Part shown: positions 42,769-51,163 of the stretch, one piece after another
Position numbering within the stretch: position 1 is the first letter of the stretch
Layout of the letters: the number at the start of each line of letters is the position of its first letter
From: an uncultured Ruminococcus sp.
GTDB lineage: Bacteria; Bacillota; Clostridia; Oscillospirales; Ruminococcaceae
Direction of reading: 5' to 3'
Assembly: GCA_944388405.1 (NCBI GenBank)
Contig: CALXIQ010000022.1
Location: forward strand, 1 to 64,000
DNA length: 64,000 nt
Notes under the pieces: model-generated
Told to the model about the DNA's origin: nothing
Databases searched by the model: none
Seen by the model: only the letters and a program-made list of their open reading frames with translations
Translations under genes and position numbers: made by a program

Positions 42769-42801
42769 GACCTCTGATATAGCTTATCAGGGGTCTTTTT
42801 T
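42769..42801 (+). terminator. Intrinsic terminator between peptide gene and ABC exporter
   Basis: 11-bp stem GACCTCTGATA (42769-42779) / TATCAGGGGTC (42785-42795) with one G-T pair, then TTTTTT. It could also work as an attenuator for the ABC gene. Confidence 0.85.
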
Positions 42802-42864
42802 GCGCTTGAATAAATGGGTTGCCATAGCTTTAAAACCCGACCGGGGAAGGAGTGCTTTTGATAT

Positions 42865-45135
42865 ATGAGATTTTTTGACGTTCTGCCATCGCTGGCTGAA
42901 AAGGAGCTTTTGAAGCGGGGAGTTATGACCGACGAGCTGCTTTACTGCGTAAAAGCCGACCTTGACGGCGAAGGCTGTTATATTGATGTGTATATTACAT
43001 TTACAAAGGAAGCCTTGTCTATACTCAGCGGATATGAGAAATACGGCAAGATGGAAAGAGGCTCAAAGCGAAAAAATCTTGTGGATTTTACAGTTTCCGA
43101 TTACAGCGAATATCCCTTGAAGGATATTGAGAAAATGTACGTCGATAGGCATGTAAATTCTGCAAGGCTGATGATACAAAACAAAAAAGGCGAGGAATTT
43201 CCGATAGCAAGGTTTTCCCTCGGGTTTGCCGATAAGTTTGAAAAATTTTCTCAAAGAGTTAATCTTACAATCAAAGGCGAGCCTATAGACGATTCGCTGC
43301 TTGAGGGGATAAAAACTCACTGCCCTATATGCGGAGAGCCTTTTCCCGACCCAAATCGACCTGTGTGTCCAAGGTGCGTTGACAGGCGGTCGGTGTTCAA
43401 ACGGCTGCTGTCATTGTTCCTTGAGTTTAAATGGGCGGTAGTGCTTATTCTGATTACAATAATACTCAGTAATGTGTTTGCGGTTTTATCTCCTGTTTTC
43501 GGCTCTCAGATGCTTTATGACGACGTGCTTGCCGAGGGCGGAAGATACTACGGAAAGATTCTTATGATAGTTATGATAATAGCGTCCATAAATCTTGCCG
43601 GCATGATAATGCGAATAGTTTCGGGTATTATCACCTCAAAAATCGTCCCGGTTGTTACCCACAGGCTGAGGGTGAGAATCTTTTCGTCAATGCAGCATCT
43701 TTCTCTTGATTTCTTTACCAGCAAACAGACAGGCTCCCTTATGTCAAGAGTGGACCGTGACAGCAATAACATCTACTGGTTTTTTACCGACATTGTGCCT
43801 TATGGTATAACCAACGTGGTAAAAATTATTGGCATTGCTGTTATAATGCTTTTAATATCTCCGCTGCTTTCTATAGGAATTATACTTTCAATAACAGTAA
43901 TTGAAGTTGTCGAGCATAGATTTTACCGGGGTCAGCGCAAGCTTTACCGCAAATTTGATGTGGCAATGCGGTCTGCAAACTCGGTGCTGTCAGACGTTAT
44001 GAACGGGCAAAGGGTAGTAAAATCCTTTGCCCGTGAGGATACGGAAATAGAGAGATACCGCGTTAAGAACACCGATGCTTTTACTATAAACACCCGAATC
44101 AACTCAAGGCTTGCCGATACCATTCCCGTAATCTGGACCTTTTACCGCATAATCAACAAGCTGGTGTTCTGCCTTGGTGCAGTGCTGGTTATAAAAGGTC
44201 ACATTTTGTTCGGCGCACTGTCTGCGCTTATTTCCTATACTGAAATGGCAATGGACCCAATAAACTTCTTCACATGGATAGGCGACCGCTGGGCAAGATG
44301 CATGGACGCCGCCTCGCGAATGTTTGAGATAACCGACGCTATTGCCACTGTCAAGGAGGATGAACATCCCGTTCGCCTTAAAAATATGAAGGGCGATATT
44401 GAGTTAAGAAACGTTTCCTTTGAATACGAAGCGGGTCATCCTATAATCAAGAATGTGTCCTTTAAGGTGCAGTCGGGTCAGATGTTCGGCATAGTGGGAA
44501 AAACGGGAGCGGGCAAATCAACAATTATAAACCTTATAGCCAGGCTTTACGATGTAACAGGCGGCGAGATACTTATAGACGGCGTTCCCATAAGGAAAAT
44601 CGCTTTTGACGATTTGCGACGCAACATCGGAATCGTTTCCCAGGAAACCTTTCTGTTTATAGGCTCTATTGCCGACAACATTCGTTATGCCAATCCCGAA
44701 GCTACTATGGAAGAGGTTATCGAAGCTGCGAAATCAGCCAACGCCCATGAGTTTATCACCAAACTTCCCGAGGGCTACAACACCAAGGTAGGAGAGGGCG
44801 GAGTTTCCCTCTCCGGTGGAGAAAAGCAGAGAATCTCCATAGCGAGAGCCATTATTCAAAAGCCCAATATTCTTATCCTTGACGAAGCTACCGCTTCAAT
44901 GGACACCCGCACCGAGCGGAAAATACAAAACGCCATAGACGCTCTTAAGCAGGGAAGAACCATTATTTCAATCGCCCACAGGCTTTCCACTCTCCGTGAC
45001 GCCGATATGCTGTGCGTGATAGAAAAAGGCGAGCTTAAAGAAATGGGCACCCATGACGAGCTTATCAGAGCGAAGGGCAAGTATTTTGAGCTGTATAAGC
45101 TTCAGTCGGATGCACTGCAGTTTATACAGGATTAA
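42865..45135 (+). CDS. ABC exporter (membrane-ATPase fusion) with N-terminal beta and zinc-ribbon domains
   Basis: A 756-residue half-transporter. Residues 1-150 form an extra domain of unknown kind, followed by a zinc ribbon CPICGEPFPDPNRPVCPRC (about 153-171). Six membrane segments follow (about 185-460), then the ATPase: Walker A GKTGAGKST (about 549-557), Q-loop SQETF, signature LSGGE (about 650), Walker B ILILDEA and the switch His in IAHRLST. It is one half of a likely heterodimer with the related exporter at 46299. RBS GGAAGGAG (42845-42852). Between the two halves lie a GNAT and a DUF1854 protein. Substrate unknown. Confidence 0.9.
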   Translation: MRFFDVLPSLAEKELLKRGVMTDELLYCVKADLDGEGCYIDVYITFTKEALSILSGYEKYGKMERGSKRKNLVDFTVSDYSEYPLKDIEKMYVDRHVNSARLMIQNKKGEEFPIARFSLGFADKFEKFSQRVNLTIKGEPIDDSLLEGIKTHCPICGEPFPDPNRPVCPRCVDRRSVFKRLLSLFLEFKWAVVLILITIILSNVFAVLSPVFGSQMLYDDVLAEGGRYYGKILMIVMIIASINLAGMIMRIVSGIITSKIVPVVTHRLRVRIFSSMQHLSLDFFTSKQTGSLMSRVDRDSNNIYWFFTDIVPYGITNVVKIIGIAVIMLLISPLLSIGIILSITVIEVVEHRFYRGQRKLYRKFDVAMRSANSVLSDVMNGQRVVKSFAREDTEIERYRVKNTDAFTINTRINSRLADTIPVIWTFYRIINKLVFCLGAVLVIKGHILFGALSALISYTEMAMDPINFFTWIGDRWARCMDAASRMFEITDAIATVKEDEHPVRLKNMKGDIELRNVSFEYEAGHPIIKNVSFKVQSGQMFGIVGKTGAGKSTIINLIARLYDVTGGEILIDGVPIRKIAFDDLRRNIGIVSQETFLFIGSIADNIRYANPEATMEEVIEAAKSANAHEFITKLPEGYNTKVGEGGVSLSGGEKQRISIARAIIQKPNILILDEATASMDTRTERKIQNAIDALKQGRTIISIAHRLSTLRDADMLCVIEKGELKEMGTHDELIRAKGKYFELYKLQSDALQFIQD

Positions 45136-45185
45136 AGTGATTTTTCAGACATAGAATAATTGAACAGACTAAACGAGGTAAAATA

Positions 45186-45719
45186 ATGATTTACTTTCAG
45201 GATGAAAATATTACAGTAAGAACAATGTCCGAAGCCGATCCGTTATACTTTGCCAAGGAGGAGTCCGCTCAGGGATGGACAGCGACGCAGCCAAAGCTTG
45301 AAATGCGCTTAAAGCATATGAGCGAGGGTAAATGTATTTCTATTGTCGCCGAGTTTAACGGTTGTCCGGCAGGATATATAAACGTCTATCCCGATTGCAA
45401 ATGTGGTGCTTTAGGAGGTATGGGATATCCGGAAATCGTGGATTTTGCTGTGCTTGAAAAGTTCCGCAGGAAAGGTGTGGGCACGAAGCTTATGGATATT
45501 GCAGAGCAGGTTGCCGCAGAGTATTCCGACATCGTTTATCTTGGAGTAGGGCTTCACAGCGGATATGGCAGTGCACAGAGAATGTATGTAAAGCGCGGCT
45601 ATATTCCCGATGGTTCGGGCGTATGGTATGGCGATAAAGTGTGTCAGCCTTATTCGGACTGCATAAACGATGACAATTTGAATTTATATTTTTATAAAAA
45701 ACTAAAGCGGGGGGTATGA
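45186..45719 (+). CDS. GNAT family N-acetyltransferase
   Basis: A 177-residue acetyltransferase. The acetyl-CoA loop (motif A) is RRKGVGTKLM (about 96-105), preceded by the beta strand EIVDFAVLEKF. The C-terminus has GYGSAQRMYVKRGYIPDGSG, the usual motif B region. No signal peptide. It lies between an ABC exporter gene and a DUF1854 gene, with RBS ACGAGGT (45173-45179), in what appears to be a single operon. Acceptor substrate unknown; modification of the exported molecule or self-protection are possibilities. Confidence 0.88.
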   Translation: MIYFQDENITVRTMSEADPLYFAKEESAQGWTATQPKLEMRLKHMSEGKCISIVAEFNGCPAGYINVYPDCKCGALGGMGYPEIVDFAVLEKFRRKGVGTKLMDIAEQVAAEYSDIVYLGVGLHSGYGSAQRMYVKRGYIPDGSGVWYGDKVCQPYSDCINDDNLNLYFYKKLKRGV

Positions 45720-45723
45720 AAAT

Positions 45724-46260
45724 ATGAGTAACAGCATACAGGAAGAAGTATACGAGGTTGATAAGCTTACTATTCTCGATTGCGGAAAAATTAAGCTTTC
45801 CAAAGAACCCAGCGGCTACCTCACCCTTGATTACGACGGAAAGGTTTATCGCAAGGTGAACCCCACAAGGCTTGTGCCTTTTGTTTCAAAGACCACGTAT
45901 ATCAGCCTTTCTTACGAAAACGAAGAAAAGGAATTTCGCGAAATCGGCGTTATCAAGGACATGAAGGAGCTGTCCAAGGAGCAGTATAAGCTTCTGGACG
46001 ATTATCTTGAGTATAAGTACTATATGCCTGAGATAACCAAGGTCTACAGCATAAAGGACAATATGCACGGCGCAATTTTTGTTAAGGCAGACACCACCTC
46101 GGGACAGAAAACCATATGTATCCGTGACTGGTATCAGAATTTCCGAATGATTACCTACGATTATCTATATGTAAACGACGCCGACGGAAATAAATACTTC
46201 TGCCCCAATATCCACAAGCTTGACAAAAAGAGCCGCCTTGTGCTTGAAATGTTCACCTAA
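45724..46260 (+). CDS. DUF1854 family protein
   Basis: A 178-residue soluble protein. It shows the DUF1854 layout: a central part EFREIGVIKDMKELSKEQYK (about 77-96) followed by YYMPEITKVYSIKDNMHGAI, and the end VNDADGNKYFCPNIHKLDKK-SRLVLEMF. In other bacteria DUF1854 genes sit with ABC transporters, including a group beside cyanophycin genes. Here it is directly followed by an ABC exporter, with which it may interact. Its start is 4 nt after the GNAT stop. Function unknown. Confidence 0.75.
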   Translation: MSNSIQEEVYEVDKLTILDCGKIKLSKEPSGYLTLDYDGKVYRKVNPTRLVPFVSKTTYISLSYENEEKEFREIGVIKDMKELSKEQYKLLDDYLEYKYYMPEITKVYSIKDNMHGAIFVKADTTSGQKTICIRDWYQNFRMITYDYLYVNDADGNKYFCPNIHKLDKKSRLVLEMFT

Positions 46261-46298
46261 AGCGACAGGCTGGAAATTACTTAAAGGAGCTGAGAAAA

Positions 46299-48485
46299 TT
46301 GAACCTATGTCTTTCAAAGCCTGTCACCGCAGACGCCGACGTGGTATATTCGCTTCCGTATAATTTTACTGCCGACGGCGTTGCGGCGGATGGTCATTTC
46401 TGTGTTACAAAAGAAAAAATACTTATATATCTGAAGGACGACATTGTAAAAGAGTACAATATTTCGGACTTTTCAGAGTTTACCTGCCAGCAGCAGATAG
46501 GTACTTCAATGGCTCAGGGCATTACCAAAAACGGTGAGACGATATGCTTCTGTGCTTTTACTCAGGATAAATTCCTGCGATTTGCCGAGCTTTTGAAGCT
46601 GCTTGATTACTACGTAAGAACAGGGGATTTTGTTATCGAAGCAGATACAGAAGAACCTGTGTGTCCCAAGTGCGGACTGCCCCTTGACGGCGCAAAGGAA
46701 TGTATTTTCTGCACAAACAAGGGTAAAACCATGATAAAGCTGTTAAAGCGGATTGCTCCCTACAAAAAGTACTTTGTCATTGCGGTTCTGTGCACAATTC
46801 TTTCCCAGTTGGTGTGGGTGCTTACCCCATATCTTGACAGAATAATCATCGACGAATATGTAACGCCCAAATCAACCGAATGGGCAGGGTTTGCCGCTGT
46901 GGTAATTACCGTGGTGTCGCTGCTTTTGCTGGCAGGCGTGTTTGAGTTTTTCAATATGAAAAACAGCTTTAAGGTAGCGCTGAATCTCGGCAGGGATTTA
47001 AGGCAGGATGTGTTCCAAAAATCACAGGAGCTGTCAATGAACTCAATATCCAAGCGTACCGCAGGCGAGCTGATAAACCGTGTGTCCAGCGACGCCACCA
47101 AGCTGGAGGACTTCTTTACCGCCAACGGAAAAGACGCAATTGTAAAAATCCTCTCCTTGTTTATCATAGGCGTGCTGCTGTTTGTTATGGATTGGCGGCT
47201 GGCGTTGATGACGGTAATTCCGGTTCCGGTGGTTTTTCTGATTATCAGCAAGCTTTTTAACGCCATGTCCATAAGATACACAAAGGTGTGGAAAAAAAGT
47301 GTTACCCACGGCGAAACGCTGCATGATATTCTCAACGGCATCAGAGTAGTAAAATCCTACGGCAACGAGGTAAGAGAGATACAACGTTATACAAACTGCT
47401 CTGAGGAGTGGGCAAAAAGCGCAGTTAAAGCTGAAATTATGTGGTATCTCACCATGCCGGTTTCAGAATTTATACTCACTATAGGAAACTTCTTTGTGCT
47501 GTATTTCGGCGGAAGCATGATACTTGACGATGCCATGACGCTGGGACAGCTTGTTCAGTTCACAACCTATGTTGCCATGCTGTACGACCCTATACGCTGG
47601 CTGATTCAGATACCGAGAAACCTTGCTGACACCTCCGTTTCGGCAGGAAAGGTTTTTGAAATTCTGGAAGAGGACAGCGACGTGCGTGATGTTGAAAATC
47701 CCGTAGAGCTGGACATAAAGGGGGATATCGAGTTTGACGATGTGTATTTCGGATATAAAGTCTACAACCCGGTACTGAAAGGAATAAGCTGTAAAATCAA
47801 TAAAGGTGAAATGATAGGAATTGTAGGGCATTCCGGCGTTGGAAAATCCACTATGATAAACCTGATTCTGCGGCTTTATGACTGCACTCAGGGAGAGATC
47901 CGCATTGATGGTGTAAATATAAAAAATATTTCGCAGAAAAGCTTGCGTTCGCAGGTGGGAGTAGTGCTTCAGGAAACTTTCCTCTTTGACGGAAACGTCC
48001 TTGAAAATATCACCTATGCAAAACCCGACGCAACCTTTGAGGAGGTTATAAAGGCAGCAAAGATAGCAAACGCCCACGACTTTATTGTAAAGCTGCCGGA
48101 CGGCTACAATACCAGAGTGGGCAACAAAGGCTATCAGCTTTCGGGCGGCGAGCGTCAGCGTATCGCAATTGCCAGAGCGATACTTCACAACCCCAAAATC
48201 ATAATTCTTGACGAAGCCACCGCATCACTGGACACCCAGACGGAAAAGCAGATTCAGGAGGCTTTAGGCAAGCTGACCAAAGGCAGAACAACCATCGCAA
48301 TCGCTCACAGGCTTTCCACCCTCAGCAACGCCGACCGTCTTATCGTACTTGACAAGGGCAAGCTTGCCGAATTCGGTACTCATACCGAGCTTATGAGAGC
48401 CAAGGGCGTGTACTACAAACTGGTAATGGCCCAGCGTCAAACCACAAAGATGAAAAAGGCTGTTACCACTCCCGCCACAGAGTAA
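46299..48485 (+). CDS. ABC exporter (membrane-ATPase fusion), partner of the exporter at 42865
   Basis: A 728-residue half-transporter starting at TTG 46299, 9 nt after AAAGGAG (46283-46289). As in its partner, residues 1-125 are an extra domain, followed by a zinc ribbon CPKCGLPLDGAKECIFC (about 127-143). Six membrane segments (about 160-440), then Walker A GHSGVGKST (about 510), LQETF, signature LSGGE, Walker B IIILDEA and IAHRLST. Both ATPase sites look canonical. The same unusual N-terminus in both halves supports a common complex. RiPP, lipid or drug export are all possible. Confidence 0.9.
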   Translation: MNLCLSKPVTADADVVYSLPYNFTADGVAADGHFCVTKEKILIYLKDDIVKEYNISDFSEFTCQQQIGTSMAQGITKNGETICFCAFTQDKFLRFAELLKLLDYYVRTGDFVIEADTEEPVCPKCGLPLDGAKECIFCTNKGKTMIKLLKRIAPYKKYFVIAVLCTILSQLVWVLTPYLDRIIIDEYVTPKSTEWAGFAAVVITVVSLLLLAGVFEFFNMKNSFKVALNLGRDLRQDVFQKSQELSMNSISKRTAGELINRVSSDATKLEDFFTANGKDAIVKILSLFIIGVLLFVMDWRLALMTVIPVPVVFLIISKLFNAMSIRYTKVWKKSVTHGETLHDILNGIRVVKSYGNEVREIQRYTNCSEEWAKSAVKAEIMWYLTMPVSEFILTIGNFFVLYFGGSMILDDAMTLGQLVQFTTYVAMLYDPIRWLIQIPRNLADTSVSAGKVFEILEEDSDVRDVENPVELDIKGDIEFDDVYFGYKVYNPVLKGISCKINKGEMIGIVGHSGVGKSTMINLILRLYDCTQGEIRIDGVNIKNISQKSLRSQVGVVLQETFLFDGNVLENITYAKPDATFEEVIKAAKIANAHDFIVKLPDGYNTRVGNKGYQLSGGERQRIAIARAILHNPKIIILDEATASLDTQTEKQIQEALGKLTKGRTTIAIAHRLSTLSNADRLIVLDKGKLAEFGTHTELMRAKGVYYKLVMAQRQTTKMKKAVTTPATE

Positions 48486-48514
48486 CCCATTGCAAGAGTA
48501 TAGGAGGACGGAAA

Positions 48515-49060
48515 ATGTTTAAATACAAACGAATTATGGTCATAGGCTGTTCCGCCTCGGGAAAATCCACCTTCTCACGAAGGCTGTCGGAAATAACGGG
48601 AATACCCGTAACCCATCTTGACACCCTTTTCTGGAAACCCGGCTGGATAGAGGAGGACAGGGATATTTTCCGTGAAAAACAGCGCAAAGTAATCGTCGCC
48701 GACAGCTGGATAATCGACGGGCAGTACAAATCAACCATGGAAATGCGTCTTGAGCGGGCACAGCTGGTATTCTGGTACAGACTAAGTCGGTTTGACTGCG
48801 TAACCGGGTATCTCAGAAGGCTTTTGAAGGATATTATAAAGCCTGCCGCCCGTTCGGACATAACCGAGGGATGTGACGAAAAGCTTGATTTTGAGTTTAT
48901 AAGATACATCTGGAACTACAATAAAACTCAGGATAAGCCGGTGGAGCAACTGCTGAAAAAGTATCCCGGCATAAAAGTAATTACCTTTAAAACCAGAAAG
49001 CAGGCGGACGCTTTTCTTAAAAGGCTGGGGGAGAAGTACAAAACCGGTTCTGTGTATTGA
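48515..49060 (+). CDS. P-loop NTPase, FlaR/adenylate kinase-like (DNA topology modulation family)
   Basis: A 181-residue protein with Walker A IGCSASGKSTFSRRLS (about 10-25), then TGIPVTHLDTLFWKPGWIEE (about 28-47), the classical start of the FlaR-type family. A second conserved part, DSWIIDGQYKSTMEMRLERA, places a likely phosphate-acceptor pocket. The family is named DNA topology modulation protein but behaves as a small nucleotide or metabolite kinase. RBS AGGAGGAC (48501-48508). It follows the ABC exporter by 29 nt. Confidence 0.85.
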   Translation: MFKYKRIMVIGCSASGKSTFSRRLSEITGIPVTHLDTLFWKPGWIEEDRDIFREKQRKVIVADSWIIDGQYKSTMEMRLERAQLVFWYRLSRFDCVTGYLRRLLKDIIKPAARSDITEGCDEKLDFEFIRYIWNYNKTQDKPVEQLLKKYPGIKVITFKTRKQADAFLKRLGEKYKTGSVY

Positions 49061-49075
49061 ACGTCGGTACACTCT

Positions 49076-49103
49076 TTGACAGTTTTATCTGATATAATAT
49101 TAT
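49076..49103 (+). promoter_or_regulatory. Possible promoter for the GNAT-methyltransferase pair
   Basis: TTGACA (49076-49081), 16-bp spacer, TATTAT (49098-49103). A closer TATAAT at 49093 has a too short spacer. A T6-G7 tract lies between this and the gene. Confidence 0.45.
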
Positions 49104-49122
49104 TTTTTGGGGGGGAGAAATC

Positions 49123-49869
49123 ATGAATATATATCTTGAAACTCTGCGATACTATGCTGACTGGATAGGCATACCCGTAGTCAAGCTTGAACAACCGACT
49201 GAAAAAGTTGTTTATGTTAAAAATCCCGATCGTGCCAATACTCCGGCAGGTTATTCAGATCCTGTAGATATTTATATTTATGCATCAGAGAAAGCAGTAT
49301 TTGTTTCATACAGCGAAAAGTCAGAGGATATTGTGGAAAATATGCAGGCAAACTGCAAATGTTATAACGATATCAATATATTGTCAAAAGAAATATTTAA
49401 AGAGAGGGCAGTCCGTAAAATCAAATACTATCTTGACGAACCTTCAAAGGTATTATCATATTCAGCTGCCCGCGGGCTTACATACGGCGACTTTCCTCAA
49501 TATCAGAATTTCTTTAAAAACAATAATCCTCAGTGTACGGAAACCGATTGGCTGTATGATTATTTCAAAGAACTTGTGGATTGTAACTTTATTTTCGGAG
49601 TGCTTTCCGACGGACGTTTGGTAAGCGTTGCCGACTCTCCCAGTGTTCCTTACAGACAAGGCAAAGTAGCGGAAATCGGTGTAAATACTCTTGCTGAATA
49701 TCGCCGTAAAGGATATGCCCGTCAGGTCTGTGCAGCTATGCTCAATTCGCTGACAGAACGAGGAATTGCACCTTTGTGGTCTCATGAAGCAAGCAATGCA
49801 GCTTCGCGAAAATTAGCTGAAAGTCTTGGTTTTAAGCATTTGGCAGAGGTTATAGAAATAATTGTGTAA
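49123..49869 (+). CDS. GNAT family N-acetyltransferase (two-part, GNAT_acetyltran-like)
   Basis: A 248-residue protein with a divergent N-terminal half (1-130) and a GNAT domain at the C-terminus. The acetyl-CoA loop is EYRRKGYARQVCAAML (about 191-206), followed by LWSHEASNAASRKLAESLGF (about 217-236). RBS is part of a run of seven G (49109-49115) followed by AG. Codon usage is more AT-rich than in neighbours. A methyltransferase gene follows 23 nt later. Acceptor unknown. Confidence 0.85.
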   Translation: MNIYLETLRYYADWIGIPVVKLEQPTEKVVYVKNPDRANTPAGYSDPVDIYIYASEKAVFVSYSEKSEDIVENMQANCKCYNDINILSKEIFKERAVRKIKYYLDEPSKVLSYSAARGLTYGDFPQYQNFFKNNNPQCTETDWLYDYFKELVDCNFIFGVLSDGRLVSVADSPSVPYRQGKVAEIGVNTLAEYRRKGYARQVCAAMLNSLTERGIAPLWSHEASNAASRKLAESLGFKHLAEVIEIIV

Positions 49870-49892
49870 ACTCAAAGAAAGGAGTGTATATT

Positions 49893-50549
49893 ATGCAGCT
49901 TGAAGAAATGTCTGCCTTTTTTGCAGACAGAGTTGACGGTTACGATGAGCATATGATAAACGATGTACGCTGTGCGCAGTGCTATGAAATAATCCCCGAT
50001 ATTTTACCAAAAGATACATCTTCGTTATTGGATCTTGGCTGCGGAACGGGGCTTGAACTTCACTGGATTTTCAAAAGATTCCCGGGTGTTTTTGTCACGG
50101 GGATAGACTTGACAAAAGCCATGCTCGACAGGCTTGCAGAAAAGTTTCCGGAGAAAAATCTAAGGCTTATAAACGGTGATTATTTTGAAGTCGATTTTGG
50201 AGCAGAACAGTTTGACGCCGTTATTTCCGTTGAAACAATGCACCATTTTCCCAAGTCCCAAAAAGTAGAACTGTATAAAAAAATACGCAGTTGTCTTAAA
50301 AAAGACGGAGTTTATATTGAATGCGACTACATGATACCCGACGAAATTGAAAATGCACAGCAGATTGAAGATTATTTTTTTGCCCAATATAAAAAGTTGT
50401 CTGCCGCAAGAACTGAGGGAAAATATTTTCATTATGATACTCCCTGCACAGTTTCTAACCAACTTGAAATGTTTGCAAAGGCAGGCTTCACCCAATCGGA
50501 AAAAGTATTCTCCTATGAGAACACCGTAATAATAAAAAATATAAAATAA
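49893..50549 (+). CDS. Class I SAM-dependent methyltransferase
   Basis: A 218-residue enzyme starting MQLEEMSAFFADRVDGYDEH; a GTG at 49884 lies inside the ribosome site AAAGGAG and was rejected. The SAM site is LLDLGCGTGLELHWIF (about 46-61), followed by FVTGIDLTKAMLDRL (about 68-82), NGDYFEVDF and SVETMHHFPKSQKVELYKKI. The family is mixed, so the substrate cannot be named. It forms a short transcript with the GNAT gene, ending at a terminator. Confidence 0.9.
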   Translation: MQLEEMSAFFADRVDGYDEHMINDVRCAQCYEIIPDILPKDTSSLLDLGCGTGLELHWIFKRFPGVFVTGIDLTKAMLDRLAEKFPEKNLRLINGDYFEVDFGAEQFDAVISVETMHHFPKSQKVELYKKIRSCLKKDGVYIECDYMIPDEIENAQQIEDYFFAQYKKLSAARTEGKYFHYDTPCTVSNQLEMFAKAGFTQSEKVFSYENTVIIKNIK

Positions 50550-50550
50550 A

Positions 50551-50605
50551 AATAGGACCTTGTCGTAACTGCATCAAGTAGAAAAACGGCAAGGTCCTAT
50601 TTATC
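50551..50605. terminator. Bidirectional terminator between methyltransferase and DUF1294 genes
   Basis: Stem AATAGGACCTTGTCGT (50551-50566) pairs with ACGGCAAGGTCCTATT (50586-50601) with one G-T pair, and T/A runs on both sides. Confidence 0.85.
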
Positions 50606-50607
50606 CT

Positions 50608-50886
50608 CTACATCTGAAGCCAGCCCCACAGCATTAACCAGAGCAGAGTGCTTATAACCGAAACAATGTAAAATTTAAGGTGCCTGATTTTGTGCCTGAA
50701 AACGAACATGCCTATCCAGCTGCCGATAAATCCGCCGCACAGGGAAAAACCAAGCAAAACCTTTTCGGGGATTCTCCATTTGTGCCTGACGGCTTTATAC
50801 TTGTCAACGCCGTATAACACAAATGTCACAAGTCCCATTATCCCGAAAAATCCGGGGAGAATATAGCTGCTCAGCAGCTCTTTCAT
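50608..50886 (-). CDS. DUF1294 family small membrane protein
   Basis: A 92-residue protein starting MKELLSSYILPGFFG, behind AAAGGAG on the minus strand (50893-50899); longer frames run into a structured non-coding element. Three hydrophobic segments (about 5-25, 43-62 and 72-90) surround the DUF1294 signature YGVDKYKAVRHKWRIPEKVL, followed by GFSLCGGFIGSWIGMFVFRHK. Function unknown. Single gene between a terminator and the folded element upstream. Confidence 0.9.
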   Translation of the reverse strand: MKELLSSYILPGFFGIMGLVTFVLYGVDKYKAVRHKWRIPEKVLLGFSLCGGFIGSWIGMFVFRHKIRHLKFYIVSVISTLLWLMLWGWLQM

Positions 50887-50907
50887 GACAGTTGCTCCTT
50901 TCATATA

Positions 50908-51055
50908 ACCTTGTCGCCGATGTCCCGGCTGCCGCTTGTCGGCAGGTACGCCTCCTAAGGCGGTGGGTTCCATTCAGACTTTCAGTGGGAGACTTAATCC
51001 CCCACTGGAACCCTGAGGAGCAAAGCCCCTCGGCGACGGTTGCAATCGTCGCAAC
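50908..51055. ncRNA. Strongly folded non-coding element, class unknown
   Basis: About 150 bp with a closing helix ACC(TT)GTCGCCGA (50908-50920) / TCGGCGACGGT (51030-51040) around four hairpins: CTGCCG/CGGCAG (50929-50945), CGCCT/AGGCG (50949-50962), GGGTTCC/GGAACCC (50965-51013) with an inner CAGTGGG/CCCACTG, and GAGG/CCTC (51015-51031, competing with the closing helix). A fifth hairpin GTTGC/GCAAC follows (51039-51055). Such nested structure is far more than expected by chance. It may be a structured RNA, the RNA-encoding end of an IS200/IS605-type element, or a miniature mobile element. No transposase is present. Strand not decided. Confidence 0.55.
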
Positions 51056-51117
51056 GTGATTAAGCAACAGCTCTGAAAGAGATGTTATTTTCAACGTTTT
51101 GCTCCGATTTAAATCTG

Positions 51118-51153
51118 AAACAGCCCGGACGGAATTTTCCGCCCAAGCTGTTT
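51118..51153 (-). terminator. Terminator after purL
   Basis: Stem AAACAGC (51118-51124) / GCTGTTT (51147-51153) around an inner GGACGG / CCGCCC pairing. The T run is short on the minus strand and better on the plus strand. Confidence 0.55.
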
Positions 51154-51163
51154 TTGTTGTCTG

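Noticed and set aside
50804..51094. Open frame of 96 codons on the minus strand across the folded element
   Set aside because: The translated sequence is arginine- and serine-rich, reads through several hairpins and overlaps the DUF1294 start; the folding signal explains the region better than coding.
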